The translations under genes were made by a program, and so were the position numbers. The notes under the pieces are model-generated. The model was given only the letters and a program-made list of their open reading frames with translations. It ran no database searches and was not told the origin of the DNA. A stretch of 64,000 nt of DNA from assembly GCA_018266055.1 (NCBI GenBank), contig JAFDYT010000002.1:346322-410321 (forward strand), in the 5' to 3' direction. This DNA comes from Bacteroidota bacterium. Its GTDB lineage: Bacteria; Bacteroidota; Bacteroidia; Cytophagales; Cyclobacteriaceae. This document shows, one piece after another, positions 24,719-36,123 of the stretch (position 1 is its first letter; each line of letters starts with the position of its first letter).

Positions 24719-25534
24719 ATGAACAACCGCCGGCTTCCTCTTATCATTTTAGGTGTAGTAGCTTTTATCATTTTGCTTACCATTTCCTCAAGCATCTGGT
24801 ACACCGTACAAGCTACAGACCGCGCCATCATCTTTTATCCGTTTGGCAGCGGCCTGGACAAAGACAACGTGATCGGGCCGGGCACACACATGAAAGCGCC
24901 CTGGAACGACGTGTACATTTACAAAGTGAATGAAACCACCTCCGACGAAAATATGGATGTGCTCGACAAGAACGGGCTCTCGATTCACGTAGATGTTACC
25001 GTACGCTACTTTCCGGTGCATAATAAAATCGGCTACATCCACGAACAATTCACCGCCGACTATGTGAGCAAACTAGTGATCCCCGAGCTAAGAAGCACGG
25101 TGCGCCAGGTGATGGGCCGCTACACCGCCGAAGAGATTTATTCGACCAAGCGAGCCGAAGTAGAAAATTCCATTAAAGAAGAAACTGAGAAAATCCTGAA
25201 CATTAATAACGTGAAGGCTACGGCAGTTTTGATCCGCTCGATCGTGCTGCCTGAGCAGATCAAAGCAGCTATCGAAAACAAGCTTCAGCAACAGCAAGAA
25301 TCACTCGCCTACCAGTATCGGTTGGACAAAGAAAAAAGTGAAGCCGAACGTAAACGCATCGCCGCCGAGGGCGAATCGCGCGCCAACAACATCATAAACA
25401 ATAGCTTGTCTGACAAATTATTGAAAATGAGAGGTATAGAGGCTACCCTGGAGCTTTCTAAATCGCCCAATACCAAGGTAATTGTCATTGGATCAGGCAA
25501 AGACGGAATGCCTCTCATCTTAGGTAATAACTAA
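24719..25534 (+). CDS. Prohibitin-like SPFH-domain membrane protein
   Basis: A 271-residue protein with an N-terminal membrane anchor (LIILGVVAFIILLTISSSIW) and an SPFH/band 7 domain (about 30-200). Motifs include ATDRAIIFYPFGSGL, GPGTHMKAPW and VRYFPVHNKIGYIHEQFTADYV. A long helix follows (about 185-235: ENKLQQQQESLAYQYRLDKEKSEAERKRIAAEGE in pieces) that forms the coiled-coil wall of ring assemblies. It most resembles prohibitins/HflC, which form membrane microdomains and control FtsH-type proteases. It probably shares a transcript with the channel-like gene before it. Confidence 0.9.
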   Translation: MNNRRLPLIILGVVAFIILLTISSSIWYTVQATDRAIIFYPFGSGLDKDNVIGPGTHMKAPWNDVYIYKVNETTSDENMDVLDKNGLSIHVDVTVRYFPVHNKIGYIHEQFTADYVSKLVIPELRSTVRQVMGRYTAEEIYSTKRAEVENSIKEETEKILNINNVKATAVLIRSIVLPEQIKAAIENKLQQQQESLAYQYRLDKEKSEAERKRIAAEGESRANNIINNSLSDKLLKMRGIEATLELSKSPNTKVIVIGSGKDGMPLILGNN

Positions 25535-25605
25535 TTATTGAACACTCCTTTTTTCTGATAACTCTTCATTCTATCTTTAAAACGAAAGTTTAAATTCTAT
25601 TTTAT

Positions 25606-26892
25606 ATGGCGAAGACCGCGGAACTGATTATTGATGGGAAGTCGTACAAACTGCCCATTGTGGAAGGAACAGAAAAAGAAACGGCATTGGATATCAGCAA
25701 TCTGCTGGAAGAAGCCGGAGTGATTACACTCGACTTTGGATATAAAAATACAGGAGCCACAAAAAGTGCCATCACCTTTTTGGATGGCGACCATGGAATA
25801 CTGCGCTACAGGGGCTATTCTATTGAAGAACTGGCAGCTAAGTCCACCTTTTTGGAAGTCGCTTATCTGTTGATTTTTGGCGAACTACCCAGCTCCGAAC
25901 AACTGAAAAAATTCAGCGGCGACATTAAGAAACATACCATGGTGCACGAAGACACCCGCAAAATCCTTGACGGGTTTCCTTCTACCGCGCACCCGATGGG
26001 CGTATTGGCCTCTATGTTCTGCGCACAGACTGCCTTCTATCCCGAATCACTCGACCCCAACCGCTCCGCGGAAGGAGTTTACCTTAGCATCGTGCGCTCA
26101 TTGGCTAAGATGCCAACCTTCGCAGCCTGGGCCTATAAAAATGCGATGGGGCATCCGGTGAATTATCCCGACAATTCATTGGATTACACAGCCCGCTTTT
26201 TGAAAATGATGTTTTCCCTGCCAGCCGAGCAACACGATGTTGACCCGGTGGTAGCCGACGCGCTCGACAAGCTGTTGATTCTTCATGCCGACCACGAACA
26301 AAACTGCTCTACCTCCACGGTGCGTATAGTAGGTTCATCAAAGGCAAGTATTTATTCATCCATTTCGGCCGGTATCAATGCGCTCTGGGGCCCGCTTCAC
26401 GGTGGTGCCAACCAGGAGGTAATCCTGATGCTGGAGCAAATCAAAAACGACGGCGGTGATATTGAAAAATGGATCAACAAAGCCAAAGACAAAAACAGCG
26501 GCTTCCGCCTGATGGGCTTCGGCCACCGCGTGTACAAAAACTTTGACCCGCGCGCCAAGATCATTAAGAAAGCGGCCGATGATGTCCTCTCTAAACTTGG
26601 CGTAAAAGATCCCGTACTTGAAATTGCCTTGAAGTTGGAAGAAGTAGCGTTGCGCGATCCTTATTTTATCGAGCGCAAACTCTATCCCAACGTCGATTTC
26701 TATTCCGGGATCATTTACCGCGCCCTGGGTATTCCGGTAGATATGTTTACCGTGATGTTTGCTATGGGCCGTCTGCCCGGATGGATTGCACAATGGAAAG
26801 AACTTCGCGAAAACAAAGAGCCAATCGGACGACCACGTCAGGTATATACCGGGCAAAACCTTCGCCAGTATGTGCCCATCAACCGGCGATAA
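25606..26892 (+). CDS. gltA: Citrate synthase
   Basis: A 428-residue type II (hexameric-type) citrate synthase, which condenses oxaloacetate and acetyl-CoA at the entry of the TCA cycle. Catalytic regions are visible: HADHEQNCSTSTVR, GPLHGGANQEV (substrate His), GFGHRVYKNFDPRA (catalytic His) and PNVDFYSG (catalytic Asp). The N-terminal beta-rich part (AELIIDGKSYKLPIVEGTE) is typical of the Gram-negative type. It is followed by a clean terminator 20 nt after the stop. Confidence 0.97.
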   Translation: MAKTAELIIDGKSYKLPIVEGTEKETALDISNLLEEAGVITLDFGYKNTGATKSAITFLDGDHGILRYRGYSIEELAAKSTFLEVAYLLIFGELPSSEQLKKFSGDIKKHTMVHEDTRKILDGFPSTAHPMGVLASMFCAQTAFYPESLDPNRSAEGVYLSIVRSLAKMPTFAAWAYKNAMGHPVNYPDNSLDYTARFLKMMFSLPAEQHDVDPVVADALDKLLILHADHEQNCSTSTVRIVGSSKASIYSSISAGINALWGPLHGGANQEVILMLEQIKNDGGDIEKWINKAKDKNSGFRLMGFGHRVYKNFDPRAKIIKKAADDVLSKLGVKDPVLEIALKLEEVALRDPYFIERKLYPNVDFYSGIIYRALGIPVDMFTVMFAMGRLPGWIAQWKELRENKEPIGRPRQVYTGQNLRQYVPINRR

Positions 26893-26911
26893 TTTTTGAT
26901 TAACTATATTT

Positions 26912-26941
26912 AAAGGCTGGATTTTAACCCAGCCTTTTTTT
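26912..26941 (+). terminator. Terminator of gltA, abutting the ACBP start codon
   Basis: AAAGGCTGG (26912-26920), 8-nt loop, CCAGCCTTT (26929-26937) and a T-tract to 26941. The ATG of the acyl-CoA-binding gene starts at 26942, the base after the T-tract. Confidence 0.9.
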
Positions 26942-27196
26942 ATGGCATTACTTGATGATTTCAACCTGGCCGTTTCACAATCCAAAGAACTGCCAGCACG
27001 CCCTTCCAACGAAGACCTGCTGAATCTTTACGCACTTTTCAAACAAGCCACCGAAGGCGACGTGAGCGGCGAGCGGCCCGGCGGATTTGATTTCAAAGCC
27101 ATCGCCAAGTTCGATGCGTGGTCTGACAAAAAAGGAGTGAGCAAAGAAACAGCCATGGCCGATTACGTGAGCCTGGTGGCTAAACTGAAAGGCTAA
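26942..27196 (+). CDS. Acyl-CoA-binding protein (ACBP)
   Basis: An 84-residue single-domain ACBP, a cytosolic carrier for long-chain acyl-CoA more familiar from eukaryotes but present in some bacteria. Matching features: DDFNLAVSQSKEL at the start, LLNLYALFKQATEGDVSGERPGGFDFKAIAKFDAW in overlapping pieces (core YALFKQATEGDV and KFDAW), and the C-terminal helix TAMADYVSLVAKLK. Tyr and Lys residues that hold CoA in the family are in place. The start codon directly abuts the gltA terminator, leaving no untranslated leader from that side. Expression may depend on read-through or an internal promoter. Confidence 0.92.
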   Translation: MALLDDFNLAVSQSKELPARPSNEDLLNLYALFKQATEGDVSGERPGGFDFKAIAKFDAWSDKKGVSKETAMADYVSLVAKLKG

Positions 27197-27224
27197 CCCA
27201 CCGCTGCATCGGAATCGGCTTTCT

Positions 27225-27920
27225 ATGCAATTGTTCTATCAACCTGAAATACCCTCAGGCGCATTGTTTCTTGACGAAGAAGAATCGCGTCACGCCGTGC
27301 GCGTCCTACGCTTGAAAGAAGGCGACAGCTTGCACATCACCGACGGCACAGGAAATTTCTATGTGGCTTCCATTACAGACGCCAATCCTAAAAAATGTGC
27401 ATTTGCCATTAACTCCAAATCGTCGGTGGCGACGAAAGATTTTCGAATCCATCTCGCCATAGCGCCAACAAAAAATGCAGACCGCACGGAGTGGTTTGTA
27501 GAAAAGGCCACAGAAATCGGCGTTGACGAAATAAGCTTCATCCTTTGCCAAAACTCCGAGCGTAAAGTCATCAACCTTGCGCGCATCGAAAAAATTGTGG
27601 TGAGCGCTATGAAACAGTCGCAGCAGGCATGGCTCCCGAAGCTCAATGAAATGGTTCCTTTCAAAAAAATAGTTGACGCAACTGCCGATCAGAAATTCAT
27701 CGGCTATGTCGATTCAACAAACCCTGTGCATTTGAAAGCCATTGCCAAGCCCGGAAAAAAATATCTGATGCTGATCGGACCGGAAGGAGATTTTTCGAAA
27801 GAAGAACTTGCTCTGGCAATACAAAGTGGTTTTGAAAAAGTGAGTCTGGGTGCCAATCGGCTTCGCACAGAAACTGCTGCGCTTACTGCCTGCCAGCTAT
27901 TCCACTTCATTCAACGCTGA
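27225..27920 (+). CDS. rsmE: 16S rRNA (uracil(1498)-N(3))-methyltransferase
   Basis: A 231-residue SPOUT-fold methyltransferase that modifies U1498 of 16S rRNA using SAM. Seen: the N-terminal RNA-binding PUA-like segment (EEESRHAVRVLRLKEGD), FVEKATEIGVDEI, and the SAM-binding knot LMLIGPEGDFSKEE with LGANRLRTETAAL. Normal length. It lies 28 nt after the ACBP gene and converges on the lipoprotein gene, from which it is separated by 5 nt only, with no clear terminator. Confidence 0.96.
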   Translation: MQLFYQPEIPSGALFLDEEESRHAVRVLRLKEGDSLHITDGTGNFYVASITDANPKKCAFAINSKSSVATKDFRIHLAIAPTKNADRTEWFVEKATEIGVDEISFILCQNSERKVINLARIEKIVVSAMKQSQQAWLPKLNEMVPFKKIVDATADQKFIGYVDSTNPVHLKAIAKPGKKYLMLIGPEGDFSKEELALAIQSGFEKVSLGANRLRTETAALTACQLFHFIQR

Positions 27921-27925
27921 TTTTT

Positions 27926-28921
27926 TTAACGCGCATATTTCAGGGCGTTGGCATCAAATTCAGCGTCTGCTTGTTGTGAATTAGGAAACACTTCAATCTT
28001 AATGTGGTCCGCATCGATCATCTGCACAATCATCAAGCCCGCCTGCGTGAGGCTTTCCGTGTATAAAAGTTTGTAGGCCACCTTTCCACTAGCCACCGAC
28101 ACCGCCGAAGGAAGTGGCGCGTCGGAAGGAATTCCCCACTTGCCCGTAAGGCCGAGCGTGCCGCCGATAGAAACTAAAATCTTCTGCGGATGCTGAATGT
28201 CGAATGCAAATGACAACTCCTGATTCCATCCCGAAGGGCCATCGGTATAAAAAGTAGTGCCATCCAAAAACCAGTTGCCGGCAAGGCTCCCTTTTACATC
28301 GATATCGATACGGCCGTCTTTGTCGCTGCCTTCGCGATCTACTTTAGCATACAGAGTTGTTTTCAATGAATCGGCGAAGTACGTGAGTGGCTTGCCGCAA
28401 TGAATCGTTTCGTCGTTGTATCGTTTTGGATTGGCAAAATCGAGTTGCACTGTAAAATCCGTTACACCAAGATCAATGCTGTTGCCTATGCCCGTGGTCG
28501 CAATAGTCTGCCCGGCTTTAATCGTCGATCCTTCTTTCAAAGAATCAGCCGGCACAATGTGATCAAGGTAGTAGGTGAATTTATCATTCATCTTAATCCA
28601 GACTTTGCATTCGCGAACGTTCAACACCGGCACTTCCAAAATTTTGGTGATCAATCCACCGCCTGGCGCCTGCACCGGGAGAACAGGATCGCCTGATTGA
28701 TGCGGAAAGAAAAAGTAAATGTGATCGCTGGGAATCGTGTGGCCGGAAGGCTGAATCCAACCGAGTGAAAGGATATAATTGATTTTTGATTTTTCGATCG
28801 GTGAATATGTGAAGATGCCCGGCTCATTGGGCGATGGAGCTGAAGGAGTTGGATCGCTGTGGGTGTGGCACGCCGCCACAAGCAATATCATCAATGCGAA
28901 GAGTGGTAAGAAAAACTTCAT
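27926..28921 (-). CDS. Lipoprotein with degenerate M23/LytM-like domain
   Basis: A 331-residue lipoprotein; the signal peptide MKFFLPLFALMILLVAAC ends in a lipobox cysteine (C18). The central part (about 60-160) resembles the M23 peptidase beta-barrel: GHTIPSDHIYFFFP, VQAPGGGLITKI and LKEGSTIKAGQTIATTG. The catalytic zinc ligands (H-x-H near the end of the domain) are not seen, so it is probably a non-enzymatic fold. The C-terminal region has beta-rich stretches of unknown type. Predicted to be attached to a membrane facing the periplasm or outside. Function unknown. Confidence 0.7.
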   Translation of the reverse strand: MKFFLPLFALMILLVAACHTHSDPTPSAPSPNEPGIFTYSPIEKSKINYILSLGWIQPSGHTIPSDHIYFFFPHQSGDPVLPVQAPGGGLITKILEVPVLNVRECKVWIKMNDKFTYYLDHIVPADSLKEGSTIKAGQTIATTGIGNSIDLGVTDFTVQLDFANPKRYNDETIHCGKPLTYFADSLKTTLYAKVDREGSDKDGRIDIDVKGSLAGNWFLDGTTFYTDGPSGWNQELSFAFDIQHPQKILVSIGGTLGLTGKWGIPSDAPLPSAVSVASGKVAYKLLYTESLTQAGLMIVQMIDADHIKIEVFPNSQQADAEFDANALKYAR

Positions 28922-29009
28922 GGTGTTAAATTAGAAATTACCATGAAGAAGTAACCTACTGCAGGTGATCACATCAATGGGTGAATTCCCGGCTGATTTT
29001 TAAAATTAA

Positions 29010-31052
<2,043 letters not shown>

Positions 31053-31113
31053 GCCGCATCGTCGGCATTGGGAAGTTTTGAATTTGTGATTTTAAATCTT
31101 GAATTTTAGGCCC

Positions 31114-31623
31114 ATGTTTAAAATGAACTTTCTGCGGATGCGCACCAATACTGCGTTGAAGAAAAATAAAAACCTTCGCGCAAGCATGCCTTACAAGCAG
31201 GCGCACACGATTGGCATCTTGTTCAGCGTGGAAGACAAACAAAAACATGCGGAGGTAAAAGAATTCATTCATCAGCTTGAGCAGGATGGCAAAAGTGTGC
31301 AGGTGCTGGAGTACCTTCCGCTGAAGCAGGAGAATTACGAGTTTATGTTTGACTTCTTTACGATCAAGGATCTTTCTTTCTGGGGAAAGATCAATTCACC
31401 TCAGGCGACAAAGTTTTCGGAGACACCATTCGATTACTTGTATTATATCGACCGGGATCACAACCCGATGGCGTTGTATCTCCTCGCCACCAGTAAAGCC
31501 CGCTGTCGCGTAGGCCGGTTTACCGAAGCCGCCGATCCATATTTTGAACTAATGATTGAGCAAAACGGAACTAACAAAGGGCTGATCGAAACCATGTACA
31601 AATACACCAAACAATTACGATGA
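31114..31623 (+). CDS. Conserved hypothetical protein (DUF6913-like)
   Basis: About 169 residues from the ATG at 31114; an alternative start lies 15 nt upstream. Sequence features: a basic N-terminus (MRTNTALKKNKNLR), a Rossmann-like first strand (AHTIGILFSVED), then KSVQVLEYLPL, FFTIKDLSFWGKI and FDYLYYIDRDHNPMALYLLATSKARCRVGRF (last motif in pieces). It matches a small Bacteroidota family usually encoded just before dapA, as here; it overlaps dapA by 4 nt. Function unknown. Confidence 0.75.
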   Translation: MFKMNFLRMRTNTALKKNKNLRASMPYKQAHTIGILFSVEDKQKHAEVKEFIHQLEQDGKSVQVLEYLPLKQENYEFMFDFFTIKDLSFWGKINSPQATKFSETPFDYLYYIDRDHNPMALYLLATSKARCRVGRFTEAADPYFELMIEQNGTNKGLIETMYKYTKQLR

Positions 31624-32498
31624 AAAAATTCAGAGGCGCAGGAGTTGCCCTTGTTACACCATTTCATGCGGATGGCGCTGTTGATTATCCTTCGCTAAAA
31701 AAACTGCTGGATCACACGGGGCAAAGTGTAGACTATTTTGTGGTCATGGGTACTACCGGCGAATCGGCCACCTTGAGCAAGGAAGAGAAAAAGGAAGTGC
31801 TTCAGTTTGTATTGAAAAATAATCCCAAGAAACTTCCGATCGTGTATGGCATCGGTGGAAACAATACCGCCAGTGTGCTTGAAGAAATCAAAGCGACTAA
31901 TCTGCGCGGAGTAGCTGCGTTGCTTTCGGTAAGTCCATATTACAACAAGCCTTCGCAGGAAGGAATTTATCAGCACTTCAAAAAAGTAGCCGATGCCTCG
32001 CCCGTGCCGGTCATTCTTTACAATGTGCCAGGCCGCACTTCATCAAACCTCACGGCTGCGACTACGTTGCGCCTTGCCCAACACAAAAATATTGTAGGTA
32101 TTAAAGAGGCTTCGGGCAATATGGAGCAGTGCATGCGCATTGCGAAAAGCAAGCCGAAAGATTTCATTCTTACCTCTGGCGACGACATGCTTACCGTGGC
32201 GTTGTATGCCATTGGTGGCGAGGGCGTCATCTCCGTTTTGGCCAATGCTTACCCGGCATCGTTTAAAAAAATTACGGATAATGCGTCAGCCGGAAACTAT
32301 GCGAAGGCCTCGGCCGAGCTGTTTAAATTTTTGGACATCAACGGCCCGATGTACGAAGAGGGAAACCCCTGCGGGGTAAAGTATGTGCTGAGCCTGATGG
32401 GCATCGGCGATGCTTCGGTGCGCCTTCCGATGGTAAAACCTTCGGCCAGCCTTCGTAAAAAGATTGAAACTGCTTTTGCGGAAATAAAAAAAGGGTAG
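31620..32498 (+). CDS. dapA: 4-hydroxy-tetrahydrodipicolinate synthase
   Basis: A 292-residue TIM-barrel enzyme condensing pyruvate with aspartate semialdehyde, the first step of the lysine/diaminopimelate branch needed for peptidoglycan. Features: VVMGTTGESATLSKEEK, the catalytic Tyr in ILYNVPGRT, and the Schiff-base Lys in VGIKEASGN. Normal length. Coupled by a 4-nt overlap to the hypothetical gene before it. Its stop codon lies inside the terminator hairpin that follows. Confidence 0.97.
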   Translation: MKKFRGAGVALVTPFHADGAVDYPSLKKLLDHTGQSVDYFVVMGTTGESATLSKEEKKEVLQFVLKNNPKKLPIVYGIGGNNTASVLEEIKATNLRGVAALLSVSPYYNKPSQEGIYQHFKKVADASPVPVILYNVPGRTSSNLTAATTLRLAQHKNIVGIKEASGNMEQCMRIAKSKPKDFILTSGDDMLTVALYAIGGEGVISVLANAYPASFKKITDNASAGNYAKASAELFKFLDINGPMYEEGNPCGVKYVLSLMGIGDASVRLPMVKPSASLRKKIETAFAEIKKG

Positions 32499-32515
32499 CA
32501 GTGCTACCCTTTTTA
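32489..32515 (+). terminator. Terminator overlapping the dapA stop codon
   Basis: Stem GGGTAG (from 32493) / CTACCC with a CAGTG loop, flanked by A-run and T-run. It can act in both directions and would also serve the convergent 60-residue gene at 32537. Confidence 0.85.
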
Positions 32516-32536
32516 ATGTCTTACTTTAAAAAATTC

Positions 32537-32719
32537 TTATTTAGCTTCTTTATTTTTCAATTCCTGAACCTCAGCGCGAATGGCTTGAGCAATATTTTTT
32601 AGGTCTTGCATACCTTTTCTTACGCGGGTACCTGCAGCGCTATTAGCCTTATTATAAAACTTATCGGCATCGCCCTCAATAGAAGCGATCAAAGCTTTTA
32701 GTTCTTCGAATTTTTTCAT
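32537..32719 (-). CDS. Small histone H1-like protein (Hc1 type)
   Basis: A 60-residue helical protein: MKKFEELKALIASIEGDADKF, then NKANSAAGTRVRKGMQDLK and a final amphipathic helix. The AAGTRVRKGMQDLK core is that of the short histone H1-like family common in Cytophagales. Its first part is acidic and coiled, and the middle is basic. Probably nucleoid-associated, by family. Single gene with its own terminator side and about 90 nt to the next start on the same strand. Confidence 0.85.
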   Translation of the reverse strand: MKKFEELKALIASIEGDADKFYNKANSAAGTRVRKGMQDLKNIAQAIRAEVQELKNKEAK

Positions 32720-32807
32720 TTGTATACTGTTTAGTTTTAAAAATTGGGTTCTTTGTTTATGCCAAATTAAACAAAAACCTGCAAAAACAAGCTAAAAAGC
32801 CGTTTTT

Positions 32808-34061
32808 TTAAAATTTGGTCACAGAAACAAGCTCCTCTTTGCGATAAAAACCGCTATCCAGCTTCGTTTTTAGGGCTGAAAACGCGGATAGCGTCTCCTC
32901 TACATCGGCCATAGTATGCGATGCAGTGGGGATAATCCGGAACATAATCACGTCTTTGGGCACCACGGGGTAGATTACCACCGAGCAGAAAATGCTGTAG
33001 TTTTCTCTCAAATCCATGCTCATGTTGGCTGCTTCGCCCACCCCTCCTTTGAACAGCACTGGCGTAGGCGGTGTCTGAGTTTCGTTAATAGCGAATCCTC
33101 TTTCTTTCAAACCGCTCTTCATGGCCTTCATGATTTTCTTCAGGTTGTCGCGGAATTCAGGGTGTTTCTTCACCAATTCCAACCGCTTTAATCCGCCTAT
33201 AATCAACGGCATTGGGATCGACTTGGCATAGATTTGAGAACGCACCGAATACCTGAGGTATTTTAATATTTTCTTGTCGCCGGCCACAAACGCGCCGATG
33301 CTGGCCATTGATTTGGCGAACGTTGAGAAATACAAATCGATCTGATCTTGCACCCCTTGCTCCTCGCCTACGCCCGCGCCCGTGGGGCCCATCGAGCCAA
33401 ATCCGTGCGCATCGTCCACAAACAGACGGAAATTATATTTCTTCTTCAGTTCGATGATCCCTTTCAGGTCACCCATGTTTCCGCTCATGCCAAAAACGCC
33501 TTCTGTGATTACCAGAATACCGCCGCCAGTTTCGTTGGCCAGTTTGGTAGCACGCTGAAGTTGTTTCTCCAGGTTTTCCATGTTGTTGTGGGTGTACACA
33601 AAGCGCTTGCCCATGTGCAGGCGCACGCCGTCGATAATGCAGGCGTGTGACTCCGCATCGTACACAATCACATCTTTACGATTTACCAGCGCGTCGATGA
33701 TCGAAAGCACACCCTGATACCCATAGTTGAGCAGCATGGCATCTTCTTTCTTTACGAAATCAGCCAGTTGTTTTTCAAGTTCGATATGGTACACCGAGTT
33801 TCCGCTCATCATGCGGGCACCCATGGGAGAAGCAAGACCAAATTGTGCGGCCGCGTCGGCATCGGCTTTGCGAACCTCAGGATGGTTGGCCAGACCCAGG
33901 TAATTGTTCAAGCTCCAGTTTAAAACCTCTTTTCCATTGAATTTCATGCGCGGCCCGATCTCTCCTTCCAACTTGGGAAAGAAAAAATAATCGTCGGGTA
34001 AGTGAGAATACTTGGCCAAAGGGCCTTCTTCCATGCGCAGTTTTTCAAATAAATCAACCAT
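32808..34061 (-). CDS. spt: Serine palmitoyltransferase (AONS-family PLP enzyme)
   Basis: A 417-residue alpha-oxoamine synthase. The PLP lysine is K250 in FSTFAKSMASIGAF, with DDAHG (216-220), GNSVYHIELE (about 87-96) and TEGVFGMSGN. The sequence fits the Bacteroidota serine palmitoyltransferase group, which makes 3-ketosphinganine from serine and palmitoyl-CoA and starts sphingolipid synthesis, better than biotin or glycine C-acetyl transferases. Those related activities cannot be fully excluded. No neighbouring sphingolipid genes; the gene is divergent from typA. Confidence 0.82.
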   Translation of the reverse strand: MVDLFEKLRMEEGPLAKYSHLPDDYFFFPKLEGEIGPRMKFNGKEVLNWSLNNYLGLANHPEVRKADADAAAQFGLASPMGARMMSGNSVYHIELEKQLADFVKKEDAMLLNYGYQGVLSIIDALVNRKDVIVYDAESHACIIDGVRLHMGKRFVYTHNNMENLEKQLQRATKLANETGGGILVITEGVFGMSGNMGDLKGIIELKKKYNFRLFVDDAHGFGSMGPTGAGVGEEQGVQDQIDLYFSTFAKSMASIGAFVAGDKKILKYLRYSVRSQIYAKSIPMPLIIGGLKRLELVKKHPEFRDNLKKIMKAMKSGLKERGFAINETQTPPTPVLFKGGVGEAANMSMDLRENYSIFCSVVIYPVVPKDVIMFRIIPTASHTMADVEETLSAFSALKTKLDSGFYRKEELVSVTKF

Positions 34062-34250
34062 TGCTTGTTAAATTTAAAGTGTTTTAAATCCAGTAGAATT
34101 CACAATTAGAAAACCAATTCTGCTAAAATCAATGAATTGGGGCTATTCGTTTTCGCGAAATTGCCGCAAAATTAAAAAAAACCAGCGCACTATAAAACCC
34201 GGTCGCATGTTCCACTTTGCGGAAAGAGCGGAGGTTGACACAAATCTTAT

Positions 34251-34258
34251 TACCTTTG
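34251..34258 (+). promoter_or_regulatory. Probable -7 element of the typA promoter
   Basis: TACCTTTG matches the TAnnTTTG element and lies 39 nt before the typA start codon. No -33 TTTG is found at the right distance, so the assignment is tentative. Confidence 0.45.
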
Positions 34259-34296
34259 CGCCCTCAAATTGAATTTTAAGCCTTTTAAAACCTTTT

Positions 34297-36123
34297 ATGG
34301 AAGTTAGCAAGATCAGGAATATCGCAATCATTGCGCACGTTGACCACGGAAAAACTACGCTGGTTGATAAACTATTACACGCCGGGCATCTTTTTAAAGA
34401 TCACGAAAACCCTGGCGAACTGATCATGGACAGCAATGACCTGGAGCGTGAGCGCGGAATCACCATTTTGGCGAAAAACGTTTCCGTTCGCTACAAAGAT
34501 TATAAAATCAACGTAATTGATACTCCCGGCCACAGCGACTTTGGCGGTGAAGTGGAGCGCGTACTCAACATGGCCGATGGCTGTTTGCTGCTGGTGGATG
34601 CGTTTGAAGGCCCCATGCCTCAAACCCGCTTCGTGCTTCAAAAAGCCCTGCAATTAGGCTTAAAGCCGATTGTGGTGATCAACAAAGTGGATAAAAAAAA
34701 CTGTACTCCTGACGAAGTACACGAGCAGGTGTTTGAACTTATGTTTGCCCTCGATGCATCGGAAGATCAATTGAATTTCCCTACGTTCTATGGCTCGGCC
34801 AAGCAAGGCTGGATGAGCAAAGACTGGAAAACCCCAACTACTGACATTACTGCACTGATTGAAGGCGTAATCGAGCACATCCCGGCACCAAAAGTGTCAG
34901 AAGGTCCTACACAGTTGATGATTACATCACTCGAGTATTCTTCGTACATCGGCCGGGTGGCCATCGGTAGAATTCAACGCGGATCTGTAAAAGCTGGGCA
35001 GTTTGTTGTGTTGGTAAAACGCGACACCGGTGCCATTGTAAAAACACGCGTGAAAGAAGTGTACACGTTCGAAGGTTTTGAGAAAAAGAAAGTGGAAGAA
35101 GTGAAAGCCGGCGAAATCTGCGCGTTGGTAGGACTTGAAGGCTTTGAAATTGGAGATACCGTAGCTGACGTTGACAATCCGGAGCCATTGAAGTCTATTG
35201 CGATTGATGAGCCCACGATGAGCATGCTCTTCACCATCAACACCTCGCCGTTCTATGGCAAAGAAGGAAAGTTTGTGACCTCGCGTCACATCAAAGAACG
35301 CCTCGATAAAGAATTGGAAAAAAATCTTGCACTCCGTGTAGGCGATACCGGCTCAGCCGATAGCTTCATGGTGTTTGGCCGCGGTGTACTTCACTTGTCG
35401 GTGTTGATCGAAACCATGCGCCGAGAAGGATACGAATTGCAAATCGGCCAGCCGCAGGTAATCATCAAAGAAATTGACGGCGTAAAGTGCGAGCCTATTG
35501 AAGAGCTCACGATCGACTTGCCGGAAAACGTAGCCGGAAAGGCAATTGAAACCGTGTCGATGCGCAAAGGCGAAATGACCAACATGGAGCCCAAAGGCGA
35601 TCGCATGATCCTGAAGTTCATCATGCCTGCCCGCGGAATCATCGGGTTGAGAAATTACCTCATGAACGTAACCGCTGGCGAAGCCATCGTAACGCATCGC
35701 TTCAAAGAATATCAACCTTACAAAGGCGAAATCCCTGGTCGTATCAACGGATCGTTGATCAGCATGGAAGTGGGCGAAGCTATCCCTTACAGCTTGCACA
35801 ACCTGCAAGACCGCGGAAAGTTCTTCATCGAACCTAGCGAACCGATTTACGAAGGCCAGGTAATTGGCGAACACAGCCGCTCAGGTGATTTGGTAATCAA
35901 CGTTACAAAAACCAAAAAACTCACCAACATGCGTGCGTCAGGTTCAGATGAGAAAATGCGTATCTCTCCTGCCGTAAAATTCTCGCTCGAAGAAGCGCTC
36001 GAATACATTCAGGCCGACGAGTATGTGGAGGTTACGCCTAAATCGATCCGCTTAAGAAAAATCTTTTTGAACGAAAACGACCGCAAGCGCGAACGGAACA
36101 AATCGGTGGGAGCCAATGCCTAA
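34297..36123 (+). CDS. typA: GTP-binding protein TypA/BipA
   Basis: A 608-residue translational GTPase involved in ribosome assembly and stress adaptation. G1 is HVDHGKTTL (near 15-23), switch [17 protein letters not shown] and G4 NKVDKK. The G domain is followed by EF-G-like domains and the C-terminal basic region specific to BipA. Complete and of normal length. It overlaps the next gene by 8 nt. Confidence 0.97.
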   Translation: MEVSKIRNIAIIAHVDHGKTTLVDKLLHAGHLFKDHENPGELIMDSNDLERERGITILAKNVSVRYKDYKINVIDTPGHSDFGGEVERVLNMADGCLLLVDAFEGPMPQTRFVLQKALQLGLKPIVVINKVDKKNCTPDEVHEQVFELMFALDASEDQLNFPTFYGSAKQGWMSKDWKTPTTDITALIEGVIEHIPAPKVSEGPTQLMITSLEYSSYIGRVAIGRIQRGSVKAGQFVVLVKRDTGAIVKTRVKEVYTFEGFEKKKVEEVKAGEICALVGLEGFEIGDTVADVDNPEPLKSIAIDEPTMSMLFTINTSPFYGKEGKFVTSRHIKERLDKELEKNLALRVGDTGSADSFMVFGRGVLHLSVLIETMRREGYELQIGQPQVIIKEIDGVKCEPIEELTIDLPENVAGKAIETVSMRKGEMTNMEPKGDRMILKFIMPARGIIGLRNYLMNVTAGEAIVTHRFKEYQPYKGEIPGRINGSLISMEVGEAIPYSLHNLQDRGKFFIEPSEPIYEGQVIGEHSRSGDLVINVTKTKKLTNMRASGSDEKMRISPAVKFSLEEALEYIQADEYVEVTPKSIRLRKIFLNENDRKRERNKSVGANA

